Positions 18,128-28,458 of a stretch of DNA of 52,607 nucleotides are shown piece by piece. How positions within the stretch are numbered: position 1 is the first letter of the stretch; the number at the start of each line of letters is the position of its first letter. Below the pieces are notes generated by a model, which saw nothing but the letters and a program-made list of their open reading frames with translations, searched no databases and was not told where the DNA came from. This stretch comes from Candidatus Enterococcus wittei (GTDB lineage: Bacteria; Bacillota; Bacilli; Lactobacillales; Enterococcaceae): assembly GCF_002140175.1 (NCBI RefSeq), contig NZ_NGMO01000003.1, positions 2,234 to 54,840 of the forward strand, given 5' to 3'. Both the position numbers and the translations under genes were made by a program.

Positions 18128-18301
18128 AGAAGCAATAGTAAGCTATCTTAGATCGTACAAAAAATAAATAGTCTTTCCTAATTCTCAAATTTCCCATTTG
18201 GAACCTACTTTGCAAATGGGAAGAGTGGCTCAACTTTCACAAATCGAAAGTGTGACAAATAAGTATCAAGGCACTTATCAAAATAGGATGATAATAAGAA
18301 T

Positions 18302-18367
18302 GAATCGACCAAGCATTCCTGTCCAACTAAAAAGAACAGAAATGCTTGGTTGGTCGATTATTTTTTT
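18302..18367 (+). terminator. Strong hairpin terminator
   Basis: AATCGACCAAGCATT pairs with AAATGCTTGGTTGGTCGATT, followed by seven T. It is 175 bp past the PPDK regulator stop. The intervening sequence holds no gene I can see. Confidence 0.75.
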
Positions 18368-18489
18368 AAATCCTCAAAATATTTTTTCTATAATGGTATA
18401 AGTTATGATTATTATCCGATCATTTACATAAAACCAATCTACGGTACCATTCGTAGCATATTGCTTTTAGGTGTACTAAATAGGATGAC

Positions 18490-18716
18490 GAAAGTAACAT
18501 TCAACTTGCAATCTCTTCAAAAAAATACGGAAAAATATGAAGAGCTATTTTTCGATTTTTTCTTACTTTTTGGATCAGAACGCTGTTGTCACAACCATAA
18601 TAAACGACATTCAAAAAGCTACAAGTTGGTCTTAATTCAAAAAATAAAAAATATGATAAGCCATTTTCTATTTTTTGAATTATGTTTCCAAGGTAAAGCA
18701 CTTCTTTCATGACCTC
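18490..18716. repeat. ~120-bp tandem repeat, about two units
   Basis: Two diverged units about 118 bp apart share blocks such as 'tcacaacc'/'tcatgacctctt' and AT-rich palindromes with TTCAAAAAATA and TATTTTTTGAA arms. The same unit occurs as three copies at 42400-42745. It abuts the stop of the ArsR gene. Short ORFs in both directions are chance products of the repeat. Confidence 0.65.
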
Positions 18717-19004
18717 TTATTGATGTTCAACGTGTTTTAGTGTCTGATCTAGTATATCTAATACATGGACATCATCGAGACTATATACGATTGCTTTTCC
18801 TTCTCGTCGTGATTTAACTACATGATTTTCTCTTAATAATCTTAATTGATGCGAGACAGCTGATTGTTCCATTTCGACAGCTTGACTGATCGCTGTCACA
18901 TTTTGTTCTCCTTCTTTTAAATACAATAAAATATTTAAACGGGTCGGATCACTCAATAATTTGAATAATTGACTTACTTTATCTATTTTTACTTTCCGAT
19001 CCAT
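18717..19004 (-). CDS. ArsR/SmtB repressor, CzrA-type zinc/cobalt sensor
   Basis: A 95-residue winged-helix ArsR-family repressor ('LFKLLSDPTRLNILLYLKEGEQNVTAISQAVEMEQSAVSHQLRLLRENHVV' in pieces). The last helix carries D-x-H, then H and H at the exact CzrA spacing ('DVHVLDILDQTLKHVEH'), the alpha-5 zinc/cobalt site. No Cys-type alpha-3 site is seen. The start is ATG 19004 with GAGG 6-7 nt upstream; the GTG at 19016 touches GGAGGT. Such repressors normally sit next to the efflux pump they control, but here the neighbours are pgcA and a repeat, so the target lies elsewhere. Confidence 0.85.
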   Translation of the reverse strand: MDRKVKIDKVSQLFKLLSDPTRLNILLYLKEGEQNVTAISQAVEMEQSAVSHQLRLLRENHVVKSRREGKAIVYSLDDVHVLDILDQTLKHVEHQ

Positions 19005-19024
19005 TATTTTCCTCACACCTCCAT

Positions 19025-19067
19025 AAAAAAGACTGACTACTAAAGTTTACCACTTTTTTCGTCAGTC
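19025..19067 (-). terminator. Terminator of pgcA with a long loop
   Basis: GACTGAC (complement at 19061-19067) pairs with GTCAGTC (complement at 19031-19037), followed by six T. The stem starts 11 bp past the pgcA stop. The 23-nt loop contains the -10 of the next gene. Confidence 0.75.
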
Positions 19068-19071
19068 TCAA
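19044..19071 (-). promoter_or_regulatory. Promoter of the ArsR gene, inside the pgcA terminator
   Basis: -35 TTGAGA (19066-19071), a 16-bp spacer and -10 TAAACT (19044-19049) with TGG upstream. The -35 overlaps the left arm of the hairpin and the -10 is in its loop. Confidence 0.5.
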
Positions 19072-19078
19072 CTATTTA

Positions 19079-20803
19079 TTATTCTGTCATTGCTTTAATG
19101 CTCGCTTCATAAGCGGCAACTTTCTCTTCTGCCTCTTTGTTGGAAGCGCCTTTAACGCCGATGTAGAATTTGATTTTTGGTTCGGTTCCCGAAGGACGAA
19201 TGGCAATCCAGCCATTCTCTTCTAACGTATATTTCAATACATCTGATGGTGGAGTGGTTAATTTTTCTGTGTGACCATTTGAATCTGTACTTGTTTGTGC
19301 TTTGAAGTCTTCTGTTTGGATAACCTTAGCACCAGCAAATTCTGTTGGTGTTTCTTTTCGGAATTTTTCCATCAAAGCAGCAATTTTTGCAGAGCCTTCT
19401 TGTCCACTCATCGTAACAGAGATTGTTTTTTCTGCATAGTAACCATAAGTTTCGAAAATAGTTTGCAAGCCATCGTAAAGTGTCTTGCCTTGTTTTTTAT
19501 AAAATGCAGCAACTTCTGCTAAAAGAACGAGTGCTTGGATCGCATCCTTATCACGAACGAATGGTTTGACTAAGTAGCCATAACTTTCTTCAAAGCCAAA
19601 CATGAATGTATGTGAATGATCTTCTTCAAACTGTTGGATTTTTTCAGCAATAAATTTAAAACCAGTTAACACATTAAACATTTCTGCTCCATAGTGTTTA
19701 GCAATCGCTGTTGGTAGTTCACTGGAAACAATGGATTTCAACACTGCGGCATTTTCTGGCAAAGTTCCTTTTGAGTGATGCGCCTCCAAAATATATTGTA
19801 CAAAGAGCGCACCAATTTGGTTTCCTGTCAACACTTTGTATGAACCATCTGGCAAGCGTACTGCTGCTCCTAAACGATCCGCATCAGGGTCAGTAGCAAT
19901 CAACAGATCTGCACCTTCTTGTTCCCCTAAACGAATGGCATATTCAAATGCTGAATGTTCTTCTGGATTTGGTGATTTCACTGTCGTAAAGTCAGGATCA
20001 GCAATCGCTTGTTCAGGAACTAATACAAATTGTTCGAAACCTGCTTGTTTCAAAGCGCGTTCACCCAGCATTTTTCCAGTACCATGTAATGGTGTGTAAA
20101 CTAACTTTAAATCTTTCCCCATTGTTTGAACTAATTCTTGGTCAATCGTTACTGCTTTGATTTCTTCTAGATAAGCAGCATCGACTTCTTCACCGATAAT
20201 CGTGACCAATCCACTGTGTTCTATTTCTTCATCTGTTAAAACTTCGACTTTAAGCGGGTTGCTGACACCTCGTACATAAGTAGTCAATGCATCCGCATCA
20301 GCAGGCGGCATTTGTCCACCATCTTCACCATAAACTTTATAACCATTGTAAGCCGCAGGATTATGAGAAGCAGTTACCATGATCCCCGCAAAAGTATTCA
20401 AATGACGTACAGCAAAGGAAAGTTCAGGTGTAGGTCGTAAGCTTTCAAACACAAAGGATGGGATGTTATGGTGCGCTAATGTTTTAGCTGCTTCCATCGC
20501 AAATTCTGGTGACTGATGACGTGAATCATAAGCAATCGCCACTCCGCGTTTTTTGGTTTCTTCATCTTGTGCATCCATGAAACGAGCAAGGCCTTCTGTG
20601 GCTTGACGTACAGTATAGATATTCATACGATTGATACCAGGTCCTAAAATCCCACGCATTCCCGCAGTCCCAAACTCTAATGGTGCATAAAATGCATCTT
20701 CTAATTTTTCAGGATCTTGGCTTAATTCTGTTAATTGATTTTTTAAATTTTCTTCTAATGATTCTTCAGTTGCCCATTGTTCGTAAACTTGCTTCCAAGA
20801 CAT
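19079..20803 (-). CDS. pgcA: Alpha-phosphoglucomutase / phosphomannomutase
   Basis: A 574-residue alpha-D-phosphohexomutase that interconverts glucose 6-phosphate and glucose 1-phosphate, feeding UDP-glucose and glycolipid synthesis. The active-site Ser is in 'TASHNPAAYNGYK', the metal loop is 'DPDADRLG', and the sugar loop is 'GFEESYGY'. The phosphate-binding end motif is 'RPSGTEPKIKFY'. Length matches the Firmicutes PgcA group. ATG 20803 has GAGGTG upstream. It is a single gene with its own extended -10 and terminator. Confidence 0.95.
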   Translation of the reverse strand: MSWKQVYEQWATEESLEENLKNQLTELSQDPEKLEDAFYAPLEFGTAGMRGILGPGINRMNIYTVRQATEGLARFMDAQDEETKKRGVAIAYDSRHQSPEFAMEAAKTLAHHNIPSFVFESLRPTPELSFAVRHLNTFAGIMVTASHNPAAYNGYKVYGEDGGQMPPADADALTTYVRGVSNPLKVEVLTDEEIEHSGLVTIIGEEVDAAYLEEIKAVTIDQELVQTMGKDLKLVYTPLHGTGKMLGERALKQAGFEQFVLVPEQAIADPDFTTVKSPNPEEHSAFEYAIRLGEQEGADLLIATDPDADRLGAAVRLPDGSYKVLTGNQIGALFVQYILEAHHSKGTLPENAAVLKSIVSSELPTAIAKHYGAEMFNVLTGFKFIAEKIQQFEEDHSHTFMFGFEESYGYLVKPFVRDKDAIQALVLLAEVAAFYKKQGKTLYDGLQTIFETYGYYAEKTISVTMSGQEGSAKIAALMEKFRKETPTEFAGAKVIQTEDFKAQTSTDSNGHTEKLTTPPSDVLKYTLEENGWIAIRPSGTEPKIKFYIGVKGASNKEAEEKVAAYEASIKAMTE

Positions 20804-20840
20804 GAAGCTGACACCTCTTTCTAAATTATGTTCCTTCTTC

Positions 20841-20846
20841 AGTATA
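20841..20846 (-). promoter_or_regulatory. Extended -10 for pgcA
   Basis: TATACT preceded by TGA, 37 bp upstream of the start. Confidence 0.45.
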
Positions 20847-20924
20847 TCATTCTCTTTTTAGTTAGAAAAGTAAGAGGAAAATCAACTAGAGTTATAACTA
20901 TAGCAATGAATCGTAACAGCAAAG

Positions 20925-21090
20925 TTTTTGTCCTAGCAATAATCAAAAAAACACTCATTTTTTGCCATCTATCGATAATTTTAGAATTTCTCTTTCTCAA
21001 CATCATTTGACAAAAAAGCCAAAGGAGTTCATGCAAAAATAAGCCGAATGATCTCGAAGATATCAAAAGATATTTTCGGATCATCCAGCT
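20925..21090. repeat. Dispersed palindromic element, copy 2
   Basis: This fills most of the pgcA-trxB gap. It shares with 2831-3004 the order: 'aaaaatca', 'gaatttctct', 'CATTTGACAAA', then AAAATAAGC and a long hairpin. The short ORFs in it are not gene-like. Confidence 0.6.
21035..21090 (-). terminator. Hairpin terminator after trxB
   Basis: On the minus strand, AGCTGGATGATCCGAAAATATC pairs (imperfectly) with GATATCTTCGAGATCATTCGGCT, followed by TATTTTTG. It is the end hairpin of the dispersed element. It lies about 110 bp past trxB; no other terminator is seen in that gap. Confidence 0.65.
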
Positions 21091-21197
21091 CACTTCGCAA
21101 AACTGAGCGGGTAGGCCTAGTCTTTTCTTTTACTTATTCCGTTTAGTGATGTGCAACAAGTTCTACATACATCCTACTTGTACGGATGAACTTCTAC

Positions 21198-22127
21198 TTA
21201 CGCATTTGTTGTTTCTTCTAGCGATTCTAGATATTTATATACTTGTTGTCCAGCAATCCCGCCATCTCCAACAGCTGTGGTGATTTGACGCAAGTCTTTT
21301 TCACGTACGTCTCCGATGGCAAAAACGCCGGGAATATTCGTGCGCATATCTTGGTCTGTGGGGATCCAACCAGCAGCATTGGTCAAACCAGATTTTTTGA
21401 ATGGCTTTGTTAATGGATCAAGTCCAACATAGATGAACACACCATCTGCTGCGATGTCGATTTCTTCACCGGTTTTTGCATTATGTGCTTTGATACCGGT
21501 AACTACCATATCATTACCAACGATTTCATCGGTGATCGTATCCCACATAAATGAGATTTTTTTATTGGCAAATGCACGATCTTGAATGATTTTTTGTGCT
21601 CTTAATTCATCTCTACGATGCACGATGATCACTTCAGAAGCAAACTGAGTCAGATACACAGCTTCTTCAACAGCTGAATCGCCGCCTCCAATTACAACTA
21701 ACCGTTTGTTACGGAAAAAGGCGCCATCACACACTGCACAATAAGAAACGCCACGACCAGCATATTCTTCTTCACCAGGCACACCAAGTTTGCGATGGAT
21801 ACAACCAGTGGCAATAATCACTGTTTTCGCTTCATAACTTTTATCTTCACAAATCACTTCTTTGTAGCTTCCATGGTCTTTGATATCTTCTACGATCCCA
21901 TAGATATTTTCTGTACCAAATTTTGTGACACCTTCATACATTTTATACGCTAAGTCTGGACCCATGATTGAATCAAATCCGGGATAGTTTTCGACTTCAG
22001 CCGTATTATTCATTTGTCCACCAGGTGCGCCTTGTTCGATCATCCCAACGGACAAGTTCGAACGTGAAGCATATAGAGCCGCTGTCATCCCTGCAGGTCC
22101 TGCGCCAATTACGATTACATCATACAT
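21198..22127 (-). CDS. trxB: Thioredoxin-disulfide reductase
   Basis: A 309-residue NADPH-dependent flavoenzyme that reduces thioredoxin. FAD motif 'VIGAGPAGMTAALYASRS', redox pair Cys in 'YCAVCDGAFF', NADPH motif 'GGGDSAVEEA', and the late FAD motif 'GVFAIGDVREKDLRQITTAVGDG' (in pieces). The start is ATG 22127 (MYDVIVIG), 9 nt after CGGAGG. The frame is open nine more codons, but these contain that ribosome binding site. The gene has its own promoter, set inside a large inverted repeat. Confidence 0.95.
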   Translation of the reverse strand: MYDVIVIGAGPAGMTAALYASRSNLSVGMIEQGAPGGQMNNTAEVENYPGFDSIMGPDLAYKMYEGVTKFGTENIYGIVEDIKDHGSYKEVICEDKSYEAKTVIIATGCIHRKLGVPGEEEYAGRGVSYCAVCDGAFFRNKRLVVIGGGDSAVEEAVYLTQFASEVIIVHRRDELRAQKIIQDRAFANKKISFMWDTITDEIVGNDMVVTGIKAHNAKTGEEIDIAADGVFIYVGLDPLTKPFKKSGLTNAAGWIPTDQDMRTNIPGVFAIGDVREKDLRQITTAVGDGGIAGQQVYKYLESLEETTNA

Positions 22128-22182
22128 ATGTAGATACCTCCGTTTTAAAATCAAGTAAGCTTACTTTACAGCCATTGCAAAA

Positions 22183-22260
22183 AAAAGTCTATTGTTTTGC
22201 CTACTTTCTTCGAATAGATTTATTATACTCGAAGCACAAGCTGAAAAACAATAGACTTTT
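22183..22260 (-). terminator. Terminator of the GH1 gene, 16-bp stem with promoter in the loop
   Basis: AAAAGTCTATTGTTTT and AAAACAATAGACTTTT form a perfect 16-bp inverted repeat (22245-22260 and 22183-22198), followed by T on the minus strand. The 46-nt loop contains the trxB -10. Transcripts arriving from the beta-glucosidase gene carry both arms and should stop. Transcripts starting in the loop carry only one arm. Confidence 0.75.
22222..22251 (-). promoter_or_regulatory. Promoter for trxB
   Basis: -10 TATAAT (22222-22227), an 18-bp spacer and -35 TTGTTT (22246-22251). The -35 lies in the right arm of the inverted repeat. Confidence 0.6.
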
Positions 22261-22272
22261 ATGGAATGTAGC

Positions 22273-25109
<2,837 letters not shown>

Positions 25110-25126
25110 ATGCTCACTCCTTTTCG

Positions 25127-25160
25127 TTTTTTACAATTTAATTATCATTTTTGTAAAAAA
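25127..25160. promoter_or_regulatory. Inverted repeat operator beside the GH4 gene
   Basis: TTTTTTACAA (25127-25136) and TTGTAAAAAA (25151-25160) are exact complements. The TTTACA-N16-TGTAAA core has the same spacing as the site at 25393-25420 beside rpiR. A looser pair (25196-25201 and 25228-25233, N26) lies between. It probably binds the divergent RpiR protein. Confidence 0.6.
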
Positions 25161-25392
25161 ATATCTCAATACCTTACAAGAGCTTTGAAAAACCATTTAC
25201 AAAAAAAGTGATTTTCTGTCTCAATATTGTAAATTTATTGCACATAAGAAATAGAAAAATCCCTCTTTCTCTTCAAATATAATGATCAAAACAGGTAAAT
25301 ATAAGTTATCCTCTTTCTTTCTACTCTATCTATTTATATTTATATACCTTATTCAATTATTTGACTCTATTTATAATAGCGTTTACAATATT

Positions 25393-25420
25393 TTTACACT
25401 GTTATACATAAAAATGTAAA
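25393..25420. promoter_or_regulatory. Inverted repeat operator beside rpiR
   Basis: TTTACA (25393-25398), 16 bp, then TGTAAA (25415-25420), ending 12 bp before the rpiR start. An extra TTTACA is at 25382-25387. Its position suggests that RpiR represses itself. Confidence 0.6.
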
Positions 25421-25432
25421 AGAGGATAATAT

Positions 25433-26341
25433 ATGTTACTCAAAGAAAAATTAAAACAAACCAGTTTTTCCCCTTCCGAACAGCAAGTGATCCATTTCTT
25501 ACAAAACAATGAACGTACACTTGGCGATTTGACCATCCAACAAATTGCTGAAAGTTGTTATGTCCATCCTTCCACATTGATTCGAATTGCTAAAAAAATG
25601 GGATTTGCTGGTTGGGTGGATTTTAGAGATGCGTTCATCGCTGAAAAAGAATATCTTGAAGGCAATTTTCAAGAGGTAGATGCCAATCTGCCTTTCTCAG
25701 AAAACGAAGGAATTATGACAATTGCTAATAAAATCGCTGCTCTAGAAAAAATGACGATCCAAGATACTCTCTCTTTACTTTTTCATGATGAATTGCAACA
25801 AGCCAAACATTTATTGCTGCGATCAAAAAAAGTCGTCCTTTTCTCTAGCGATTCCAATACATTGATCGCCCAATCATTCAAATTAAAAATGAACCGGATC
25901 AAACGAGAAGTGTCCATTGTTCCCACATCTGGAGAGTCTTATTATGCCGCTTATAACTGTAGATCAGAAGACTGTGCCATACTGATCTCCTATACTGGAG
26001 AAAATCAAATGATGTTGAGAACTGCTGAAATCTTAAAAGAAATGAATGTTCCGATACTCTCTTTAACAAGTATCGGGGAATCCTCTCTCTCTGTAGTCAG
26101 CGATGTTGTTTTGAGACTGACAACTAGGGAACGGTTGTATTCAAAAATCAGTAACTTTACGATCAATACGTCTATTTCTTATTTACTTGATGTCTTGTAT
26201 AGCTGTGTATTTGCAGAGAACTATCATGAAAATTTGGATTATTTAATTAAGATCGGGCAAAAAGTCGATACCCGTCCCATCAGTTCCGCCATTATGAAAG
26301 AAGAAATCTTGATTGATTTTTCTATGAAAGATCATACTTGA
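25433..26341 (+). CDS. RpiR/MurR-family transcription regulator
   Basis: A 302-residue regulator. An N-terminal HTH domain ('LKQTSFSPSEQQVIHFL', 'LTIQQIAESCYVHPSTLIRIAKKMGFAGWVDF' in pieces) is followed by a SIS sugar-phosphate-binding domain from about residue 105, with 'KKVVLFSSDSNTLIAQSF' and 'CAILISYTGENQMMLRTAEI'. The family senses sugar phosphates, here probably a phospho-beta-glucoside product. It is divergent from the GH4/GH1 pair, and matching inverted repeats lie beside both starts. ATG 25433 has AGAGG upstream. The ligand and whether it represses or activates are not known. Confidence 0.88.
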   Translation: MLLKEKLKQTSFSPSEQQVIHFLQNNERTLGDLTIQQIAESCYVHPSTLIRIAKKMGFAGWVDFRDAFIAEKEYLEGNFQEVDANLPFSENEGIMTIANKIAALEKMTIQDTLSLLFHDELQQAKHLLLRSKKVVLFSSDSNTLIAQSFKLKMNRIKREVSIVPTSGESYYAAYNCRSEDCAILISYTGENQMMLRTAEILKEMNVPILSLTSIGESSLSVVSDVVLRLTTRERLYSKISNFTINTSISYLLDVLYSCVFAENYHENLDYLIKIGQKVDTRPISSAIMKEEILIDFSMKDHT

Positions 26342-26413
26342 TTCGTCTAAAGAAACTAAAAAAAGGAAACATCTTCTCATCTAAAACAAACATCAGACTT
26401 AAATAGCTATTAC

Positions 26414-26472
26414 AAAAATAAGTTGGAAAATATCGATGAGAAGAGCCAATATCGGATTCTCCAGCTTATTTC
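26414..26472. terminator. Hairpin between convergent rpiR and bglP
   Basis: AAAAATAAGTTGGAAAATATCGATGAGAAG pairs loosely with the segment ending CCAGCTTATTT. On the minus strand it ends TTATTTTTG, and on the plus strand TTATTTC. It is the same hairpin type as at 2942-2999 and 21035-21090, and probably ends both genes. Confidence 0.6.
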
Positions 26473-26478
26473 TTGTCA

Positions 26479-28365
26479 TCAAGTAAGAGCTGTAATCAAC
26501 TCGTCGCCATGCCCCACCATAGGCGCCTGATTCTCTAAAATTTCTAAATAATCTGCTGAATTTGTAATAATTACTGGTGTCTCCACACTATATCCCGCAC
26601 TTTCAATCGCATGGATATCAAATCTTAATAAGGTGTCCCCTTGTTTCACTTTATTTCCTTGCTCCACAAATGATTCAAAATACTGCCCATTAAGTTGAAC
26701 AGTATCCAATCCAACATGAATCAATAATTCTAAGCCATTATCAGAAACTAGACCTATCGCATGTTTAGTTGGGAACAACGTCATGACTGTACCGTCAAAG
26801 GGAGCAACTACTTCCCCTTTTTCCGGATAAATCAAAATACCACGACCTAAAGCACCTTTAGAAAATGCCTGATCCTTTGCCTCACTCAAAGAGGTAATTC
26901 CTCCTTTGATCGGTGTTTTGACGATTTCTTTATTTGTTTTTTGTTTCTGTGGTGTTTCTTCTATTTCTTGGTCTTTCCAAAATAGGAAAGTCAACGTAAA
27001 TCCAGTGATGGCAGCAATCGCAATACCAACAAATGCATGATACATTCCACTGGCATCTGTTCCTGTAATATAATTCACTACACCAAAAATACCTAATCCT
27101 CCCATCGTATAACTAGTGGTACCAGCCATCATTAAGTACACGCCAGAAATTGCACCACCTACCATTGAAAAAATAAATGGCATTTTTTTCGGTAAAGTTA
27201 TGCCGTAAATTGCAGGTTCAGTCACTCCAAAGATCCCAGAGATAAATGCCGGCATACAAAGCGCTTTCATTTTTTTATCTTTAAATTTAAAATACATAGC
27301 TAATACAACTGCTGTCTGTGCAAAACTAGCACCAAATACACCCGTCAATATCTGTGTGGAACCATCTTGGGTTATCTGCATAATCGCCAATGGCACGATA
27401 CTCCAGTGTAACCCAAAAATAACCAGTACTTGCCAGAAGAAGCCAAGCACACCACCATATAACGCTGGTGAAAAGCCCATTAAAGCTTGGAACCCAGCAC
27501 TTAATCCATCTGTCAATAAACTTACGATTGGACCAATGACTAAAAAACCAATTGGTAAGGAAAACAATAACACCATAAAAGGAACAACAAAAGTTTGTAC
27601 CACAGTTGGGATTACTTTTTTTGCCACTTTCTGCACTTGCCCCGCAAAAGCGATAATAAAAATCACTGGTACGACACTAGACGTATAAGTTGCGCCCACC
27701 CATGGAATACCTAAAAAGCGTTCATACGCAGATAAACCAAGTAAACTGTAAGGAGCAGTTGCTGCTCCCGAGGCTGCCTCATAGCCACTTTGAAGAGCTG
27801 GACCTTGAACAGTCGGATAGCAAAGCGCTGCTCCAATCACGATACCAACCATAGGATTCAATTGGAATTTTTTTGCTGCGGTATAACCTAAAATGACAGG
27901 CATAAAGAAAAAAATCGAATCTCCTATACCATTTAGCATGATATATGTTCCTGATACTTGCTCATAAAAACCTAAAAAGATAAATAATGCATTTAAACCT
28001 TTGACCATCCCAGCTGCAGCCAACGCACCTAGAAATGGTTGGAAACAACCACTTAAAATATCAATCAAACGATTAAATAGATTGCCTTTTGTGACAGCTC
28101 CTCCCGATTCTTCTGAGATTCCAGCGGCCTTTATCACCTCAACATACACATCAGGTACATGGTTGCCGATCACTACTTGGTACTGCCCGCCACTTTTCAT
28201 TACCGTTACGACACCATCCATATTTTTCAATATGTCATCTGATGCTTTACTTTCATCTTTTAGTTGGAACCGCAAGCGCGTGATACAATGGGTCAAACTG
28301 TTGATATTTTCTGTACCTCCTACATATTTTACGATTTCTTCTGCTAGATTCTGATATTTTCCCAT
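26479..28365 (-). CDS. bglP: Beta-glucoside PTS permease, EIIBCA
   Basis: A 628-residue PTS transporter with domain order B-C-A. EIIB has the phosphorylated Cys in 'SLTHCITRLRF' near residue 27. EIIC spans about residues 100-470 with many membrane helices and the family 'GVTEPAIYGITLP' loop. EIIA has the active His in 'LLIHVGLDTVQL' near residue 560. It imports and phosphorylates aryl-beta-glucosides for the GH1/GH4 enzymes. It follows licT by 93 bp; that gap holds a second RAT-like element and a hairpin over the GGAGG ribosome binding site. Confidence 0.94.
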   Translation of the reverse strand: MGKYQNLAEEIVKYVGGTENINSLTHCITRLRFQLKDESKASDDILKNMDGVVTVMKSGGQYQVVIGNHVPDVYVEVIKAAGISEESGGAVTKGNLFNRLIDILSGCFQPFLGALAAAGMVKGLNALFIFLGFYEQVSGTYIMLNGIGDSIFFFMPVILGYTAAKKFQLNPMVGIVIGAALCYPTVQGPALQSGYEAASGAATAPYSLLGLSAYERFLGIPWVGATYTSSVVPVIFIIAFAGQVQKVAKKVIPTVVQTFVVPFMVLLFSLPIGFLVIGPIVSLLTDGLSAGFQALMGFSPALYGGVLGFFWQVLVIFGLHWSIVPLAIMQITQDGSTQILTGVFGASFAQTAVVLAMYFKFKDKKMKALCMPAFISGIFGVTEPAIYGITLPKKMPFIFSMVGGAISGVYLMMAGTTSYTMGGLGIFGVVNYITGTDASGMYHAFVGIAIAAITGFTLTFLFWKDQEIEETPQKQKTNKEIVKTPIKGGITSLSEAKDQAFSKGALGRGILIYPEKGEVVAPFDGTVMTLFPTKHAIGLVSDNGLELLIHVGLDTVQLNGQYFESFVEQGNKVKQGDTLLRFDIHAIESAGYSVETPVIITNSADYLEILENQAPMVGHGDELITALT

Positions 28366-28372
28366 TTTCTCT

Positions 28373-28394
28373 CCTCCAATTTTTTTATTGAAGG
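28373..28394 (-). promoter_or_regulatory. Hairpin over the bglP ribosome binding site
   Basis: On the minus strand CCTTCAAT pairs with ATTGGAGG across a six-A loop, with one G-T pair. This hides the GGAGG of bglP. The first two bases of the left arm are also the last two of the RAT-like element. Confidence 0.5.
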
Positions 28395-28419
28395 TTTAGC
28401 CAACTGAATGTCACTACCC
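28393..28419 (-). promoter_or_regulatory. Second RAT-like element, ahead of bglP
   Basis: GGGTAGTGACATTCAGTTGG followed by CTAAACC. It shares GG-TAGTGA and GGCTAAACC-like ends with the leader RAT at 29405-29434, but its middle is shorter. No T-run terminator follows. Confidence 0.45.
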
Positions 28420-28458
28420 TTGTCCTTTTTTATAAGGTTAACTATTATCTATCCCCCT

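Noticed and set aside
18350-18712. Short ORFs in both directions at 18350-18712
   Set aside because: They fall in a terminator and the ~120-bp repeat and have low-complexity composition.
20828-21093. ORFs in the pgcA-trxB gap
   Set aside because: They lie in the dispersed element and promoter region and show no protein-like features.
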